Source: Euperipatoides rowelli (lineage: Eukaryota; Onychophora; Udeonychophora; Euonychophora; Peripatopsidae). From it: a stretch of 11,016 nt of DNA. The DNA lies in the NCBI GenBank assembly GCA_003024985.2, contig PXIH01S0015772.1. One strand, given 5' to 3'. The translations under genes were made by a program, and so were the position numbers. The notes below the pieces were generated by a model that had not been told where the DNA came from, ran no database searches, and saw nothing but the letters and a program-made list of their open reading frames with translations. This document shows positions 8,232 through 11,016 of this stretch, piece by piece (the stretch's first letter is position 1; each line of letters starts with the position of its first letter).

Positions 8232-8649
8232 TTCTTTAATGAACTTAAAGCATCTCTCTGTTATACCCCACTCTTAATACACCCAGTTCTGGGAAACATA
8301 TTTTGTAAAGTTTGAGGCTTCTGACATCATAATAGAACAACTTGATAAGGGGGGAATTACCATCCTATATGCTATTGTGACCATAAGCTCAACAAGACAG
8401 AGCAAAATTATTCCACTATTGAGAAGGAAGCTCTAGATCTTGTATTTATTCTGGAACAGTTGAGCCAATTTGTTTTTGGTTATGAGGTAATAGTAAAAAC
8501 TAACACAAACCATGTTCTTTCTTTTTAAAATGATAGAAAAGAATCAAAGAATAATTCAATGGCTTCTCACCAACCAAGACTTTAACATAAGTATAGAGCA
8601 TGTCCTGGGGAGGGAAAATGTGGTAGCATATATGTTAAGCAGATGCTAG
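8232..8649 (+). pseudogene. RNase H relict of gypsy pol
   Basis: This is the domain that would remove the RNA strand during reverse transcription. FFNELKASLCYTPLLIHP (8232-8285, frame 0) is the usual F..LK..L...P.L..P entry. FVKFEASDIIIEQLDKGG follows in frame 1 from 8302, where the family has TDAS, so the first catalytic Asp is Glu here. Frame 0 at 8349-8528 contains HPICYCDHKLNKTEQNYS and IEKEAL, keeping the second acid, then FVFGYEVIVKTNTNHVL, where TDH has become TNTNH. Frame 1 (8530-8649) gives RIIQWLLTNQDFNISIEH and GRENVVAYMLSRC, where the family's AD.LSR has Tyr in place of Asp. Three of four acidic sites therefore appear changed, alongside three frame changes. The fold landmarks remain easy to read. 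Confidence 0.9.
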
Positions 8650-8839
8650 GAGTCATTAAGTTATGGTTTAATTAATATAGAGAGTTTATTGAGTCCATTT
8701 TTGTTAATCTAATAAAGAAATGTTAATCTGATGACACAGAGTACAAGGATATATTGTAACATATTCAAACATTTATTTGAATGAAGAGTAAATCCTTGAT
8801 AGTAGTCGAACAATTTGTAAAAAGATTGAACAAGTCTGA

Positions 8840-9572
8840 AATAGGGATAGAAAATTTTGTGTTCTGGTCCCAAAGTCTTTAGTTCCTTTAGTGATATCTT
8901 TACACAATGAGAGAGGTAATCAGCATATTTTAGTGCTGATAAGGTGTTGTAGAAGATATGGTTGCTTTATACCTGGAAGGGGATGAACTCTGATATCAAA
9001 TTTTTTTAAGATCTGTAGAAGAGTCCAACTTCAACCTCAAGTTCCTCTTTCATATCCCTTCCAGAAAATATCAATGGAATTTCTTAGACCATTTGAGAGG
9101 AATAGACTTTGGGAAAAAGTATATCTTGTTCATTGACTAATTCACTAAATTTCCAGTTGATATTCTGACTAGAGATATGGAAGTATGTACCATGGCCAGA
9201 ACATCTATTGACCACATATACACTGTATATGGTGGCAGTGATTTTTTTTGCTGATAAAGGTGCAAATTTCCCAGAAAACTATATAATATTTTATGTAATT
9301 TATTAAGTATCAAACATTTGACTACCAAATTATTTCACCCACAATCAAATGGTATGGTGGAACATTTAAAAGCATTATCACAGTTGTCTGAAGGCTCTTA
9401 TAATGATTTGGTGACAGTGGGTCCCTTGCCTCTGAGTTAAATTTGTAACACAGTTCATGAAAGTACTGGAGAATCCTCACACTTTTTACTGTTTGGGTTT
9501 GACCCATTAGATTTCAGAATTAATAATTTACATTGGGAATGTTCAGAAGCTAATGTTTTCCTGAGTGTATAG
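8840..9572 (+). pseudogene. Integrase relict of gypsy pol
   Basis: This is the DDE enzyme that would insert element cDNA into host DNA. The N-terminal zinc-binding region is read in frame 2 (8840-8986), with VPKSLVPLVISLHNERGNQH supplying the H...H half. KICRRVQLQPQVP (from 9010) keeps only one of the two cysteines expected. In the core, SMEFL (about 9072-9086) lies where SMDFLGP normally carries the first catalytic Asp, so it may be Glu. KKYILFID, then FTKFPVDIL, follow in another frame. ADKGANF holds the second Asp (9253-9255, frame 1). HPQSNGMVEHLKAL (frame 0, segment 9258-9440) holds the Glu (9360-9362). The Asp-Glu spacing is that of a D,D-35-E integrase allowing one frameshift. VHESTGESSHFLLFGFDP (frame 0, 9456-9509) is the usual HESTG.SP..LLFG block. 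Stops and frameshifts occur throughout. The opposite-strand frames at 9137-9328 and 9322-9507 are shadows. Confidence 0.92.
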
Positions 9573-9819
9573 AGGAGCTAGCTGTCAAATTGTCAGTGCT
9601 CTGCAGCATAATTAAAGAGAAATTATTTAATCTGTGAGATCTTGTGATTATAGGAACAAGGGTAAGAATTTGCCAAGGATTTTAGTAGTTTTACGGGTAA
9701 AAATAGAAAAATAAAAGCATGTTACAAAGGCCCATACATGGACTTGTTAACATCAAAATAAAAATGAGCAACTTGTCCACAGTGACAAACTAAAACCATA
9801 CTTTAAAAAAACAGTTTGA
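9573..9819 (+). pseudogene. Integrase C-terminal region, end of conserved pol
   Basis: Only weak fragments are legible through about 9740. The last conserved piece is QLVHSDKLKPYF in frame 1 (within 9751-9819), which corresponds to the H..RLKPY motif that closes the integrase C-terminal domain of many gypsy elements. The segment ends at a TGA (9817-9819). No chromodomain can be read. It is continuous in frame with the open tail that follows. Confidence 0.75.
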
Positions 9820-10011
9820 AATGATAAATATTTTATCTCAAAAAGTCAGTTCATTGTCTCTGACAAGGTTGAATCGAAGAAAACTTTCTATTGTGGAGGA
9901 GAAATATTTGTAAATTGGGTGAGGATTATTAATGCAAACCAGGGACACAAAGTCTTCTTTATTAATGAACATTCTTACCAATATTACCCCTTCTTGGATA
10001 AAGGTATTTAA
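9820..10011 (+). pseudogene. Open 63-codon tail after integrase, in the same frame
   Basis: Beyond the TGA at 9817-9819 the same frame (frame 1) stays open for 63 codons to a TAA at 10009-10011, the longest undamaged run near the end of the element. It has no ATG start, so it reads naturally as a continuation of pol, with the TGA as a later nonsense change. Fragments are FISKSQFIVSDKVESKKTFY, then EIFVNWVRIINANQGHKVFF, and an aromatic C-terminus HSYQYYPFLDKGI. No known fold, transmembrane segment or envelope-like feature is seen. It ends about 30 bases before a purine tract and TATA box, so it may be the true C-terminus of the polyprotein. Chance openness cannot be ruled out for a frame this size. 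Confidence 0.5.
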
Positions 10012-10041
10012 CTTAAAAAATTTCTTTTTTTAAAAAAACCT

Positions 10042-10357
10042 GTGGAGTGGTGAGGAAAGGGTGCATATATAAGAATTTTCTGTTTAGCTTGTTTTCTTTC
10101 ATTCCATCAGCTCATTTATCCATTTTAAATACACAGAATGTCTGTTTTTTATCATCTTATAGCAAGCTTATTTGCTAATTGATTAGTTGATTTTTATTTA
10201 TTTAATTGATATTTCTTTATCTCTGTTTATAGAAAGGATACATTACTTGCTCCTTTTGTATATATTGTTTTAATTTAGTTTTAAGTTATGTTTGTATCAT
10301 TGTTCTTAGGTGGCAAATTTTGATAATTTGTTTCATATTTTATAAAGTTGAAATAAA
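10042..10357 (+). promoter_or_regulatory. Purine tract, TATA box and poly-A signal: alternative 3' LTR
   Basis: A purine-rich tract GTGGAGTGGTGAGGAAAGGG (10042-10061) is followed at once by TGCATATATAAG, with the TATA-like TATATAAG at 10066-10073. AATAAA lies at 10352-10357. A purine tract abutting a TG is how the 3' LTR of a retroelement starts, and TATA and AATAAA are the expected LTR signals. However, both motifs are easy to find in DNA this AT-rich, and a TATA box only four bases inside an LTR would leave almost no U3. An LTR start at TG 10041 is a second option. No matching copy was found upstream of pol, so the LTR reading is not supported by a pair. Confidence 0.35.
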
Positions 10358-10593
10358 GTTGAAACTGAAATTAAATCTTGATTTGAAGTCATGTTGAATA
10401 TTTGTTTAATAAATGATAATTTTGAGCCTATTAACTTATATTCAAAAGTTTAAATCTTTTTAATAAATTGTTATCTCGAGACTGATATTTATGGATAGAT
10501 TATATAAATTGATTTAAGTAAATATACAGTATTTCTAAACTTTAATTGAAAACTTAATTTAATTCTTTTTTTTTTTAATTTTCTATTGTAAAG
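10358..10593. other. Unassigned AT-rich DNA
   Basis: No coding or structural signal is seen. It lies between the possible poly-A signal and the right copy of the ~400-bp repeat. If the repeats are LTRs, this is untranslated 3' element sequence, but the 20 bases before the repeat contain no clear polypurine tract. Confidence 0.45.
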
Positions 10594-10984
10594 AAGTTTG
10601 TAATTTTAATATTTTTGTAATAATAAGGGATGTTTGTTATGAAAGAAGAGAGATGATGAGAGAAATGAGTTGAAATTTAAAACAATTTTGGTTGTCGTAT
10701 TAACAAAAACCATGGATCTTACTTAACAAAAGTTTGGAAACTTTCAAAGTAATTATTGCTCTTTTTCTTGCTGTTAAAATTGATTTTTCTTTTATTGATT
10801 CCTGTTCAAGTTTAACAAGAAATTTAATTATTGTTCTCAATAGTAAGAATAAAAGAAGGAAAGATTAAAATATTTATCTGCGTTTCGGAAGTCCTATGCT
10901 TTGCTTAACATGGAATAAACAGTAGTTTAAAATCTTTGAAATTTATACAATTTAACTCTTCATGATTCTAATCTACAACATTTG
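10594..10984 (+). repeat. ~400-bp direct repeat, right copy (possible 3' LTR)
   Basis: This is the same sequence and orientation as 5652-6057, starting AAGTTTGTAATTTTAATATT and ending GATTCTAATCTACAACATTT. Differences are scattered substitutions and small indels in every part, so the copies are old and have diverged independently. The degree of divergence fits the heavy damage in the pol relict between them. The window continues only 32 bases past the end, which prevents a search for a longer shared flank or a distant target-site duplication. Confidence 0.85.
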
Positions 10985-11016
10985 TTTATATTATACCTGA
11001 ACTGTTTTATTTTTAT

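Noticed and set aside
9137-9507. Two - strand frames of 63 and 61 codons
   Set aside because: They lie opposite the integrase core, including its DKGANF and HPQSNGMVEH motifs, and are shadows.
9820-10011. Envelope gene of an endogenous retrovirus
   Set aside because: The open tail is only 63 codons, with no signal peptide, membrane segment or cysteine pattern, and it is continuous in frame with integrase.

Overview
The window looks like non-coding nuclear DNA from an animal, most likely an invertebrate. It is very A+T-rich (roughly 70-75% by eye), full of homopolymer and microsatellite tracts, and has no long intact reading frame, bacterial-type operon, rRNA or tRNA. Its recognisable content is old, decayed mobile DNA. 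The host group cannot be named from the sequence.

Layout. Bases 1-1089 hold nothing I can assign. Bases 1090-1932 carry a broken non-LTR (LINE-type) reverse transcriptase on the + strand, readable as short segments in all three frames. Bases 1933-4214 are unassigned AT-rich DNA with an ATT microsatellite, one short unsupported ORF and an 11-bp perfect hairpin. Bases 4215-4738 form a compound GATA/GGA-type simple-repeat block. It stops against a candidate MITE (4747-5040) with imperfect terminal inverted repeats, flanking AGGTAC direct repeats and a strong GC-rich hairpin. Bases 5047-5651 are unassigned.

The main object is a degenerate Ty3/gypsy-type LTR retrotransposon on the + strand. Its pol relict runs from about 6770 to 9819 in the order protease, reverse transcriptase, RNase H, integrase. 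An open 63-codon tail follows to 10011 in the frame of the integrase C-terminus. Every domain is interrupted by stops and frameshifts. Several catalytic acids are substituted in the RT and RNase H, and the RT carries a local tandem duplication. No recognisable gag remains. Two direct copies of a ~400-bp sequence (5652-6057 and 10594-10984, roughly 85% alike by eye) bracket the pol relict and may be its diverged LTRs. However, a primer-binding-site-like sequence at 6535 and a purine tract plus TATA box at 10042-10073 suggest different boundaries, so the ends are unresolved.

Nothing here works together as a host pathway. The window is a graveyard of at least three transposon types, and I see no convincing new functional system. 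The points most worth checking are the element boundaries, the RT duplication, the post-integrase tail and the candidate MITE.
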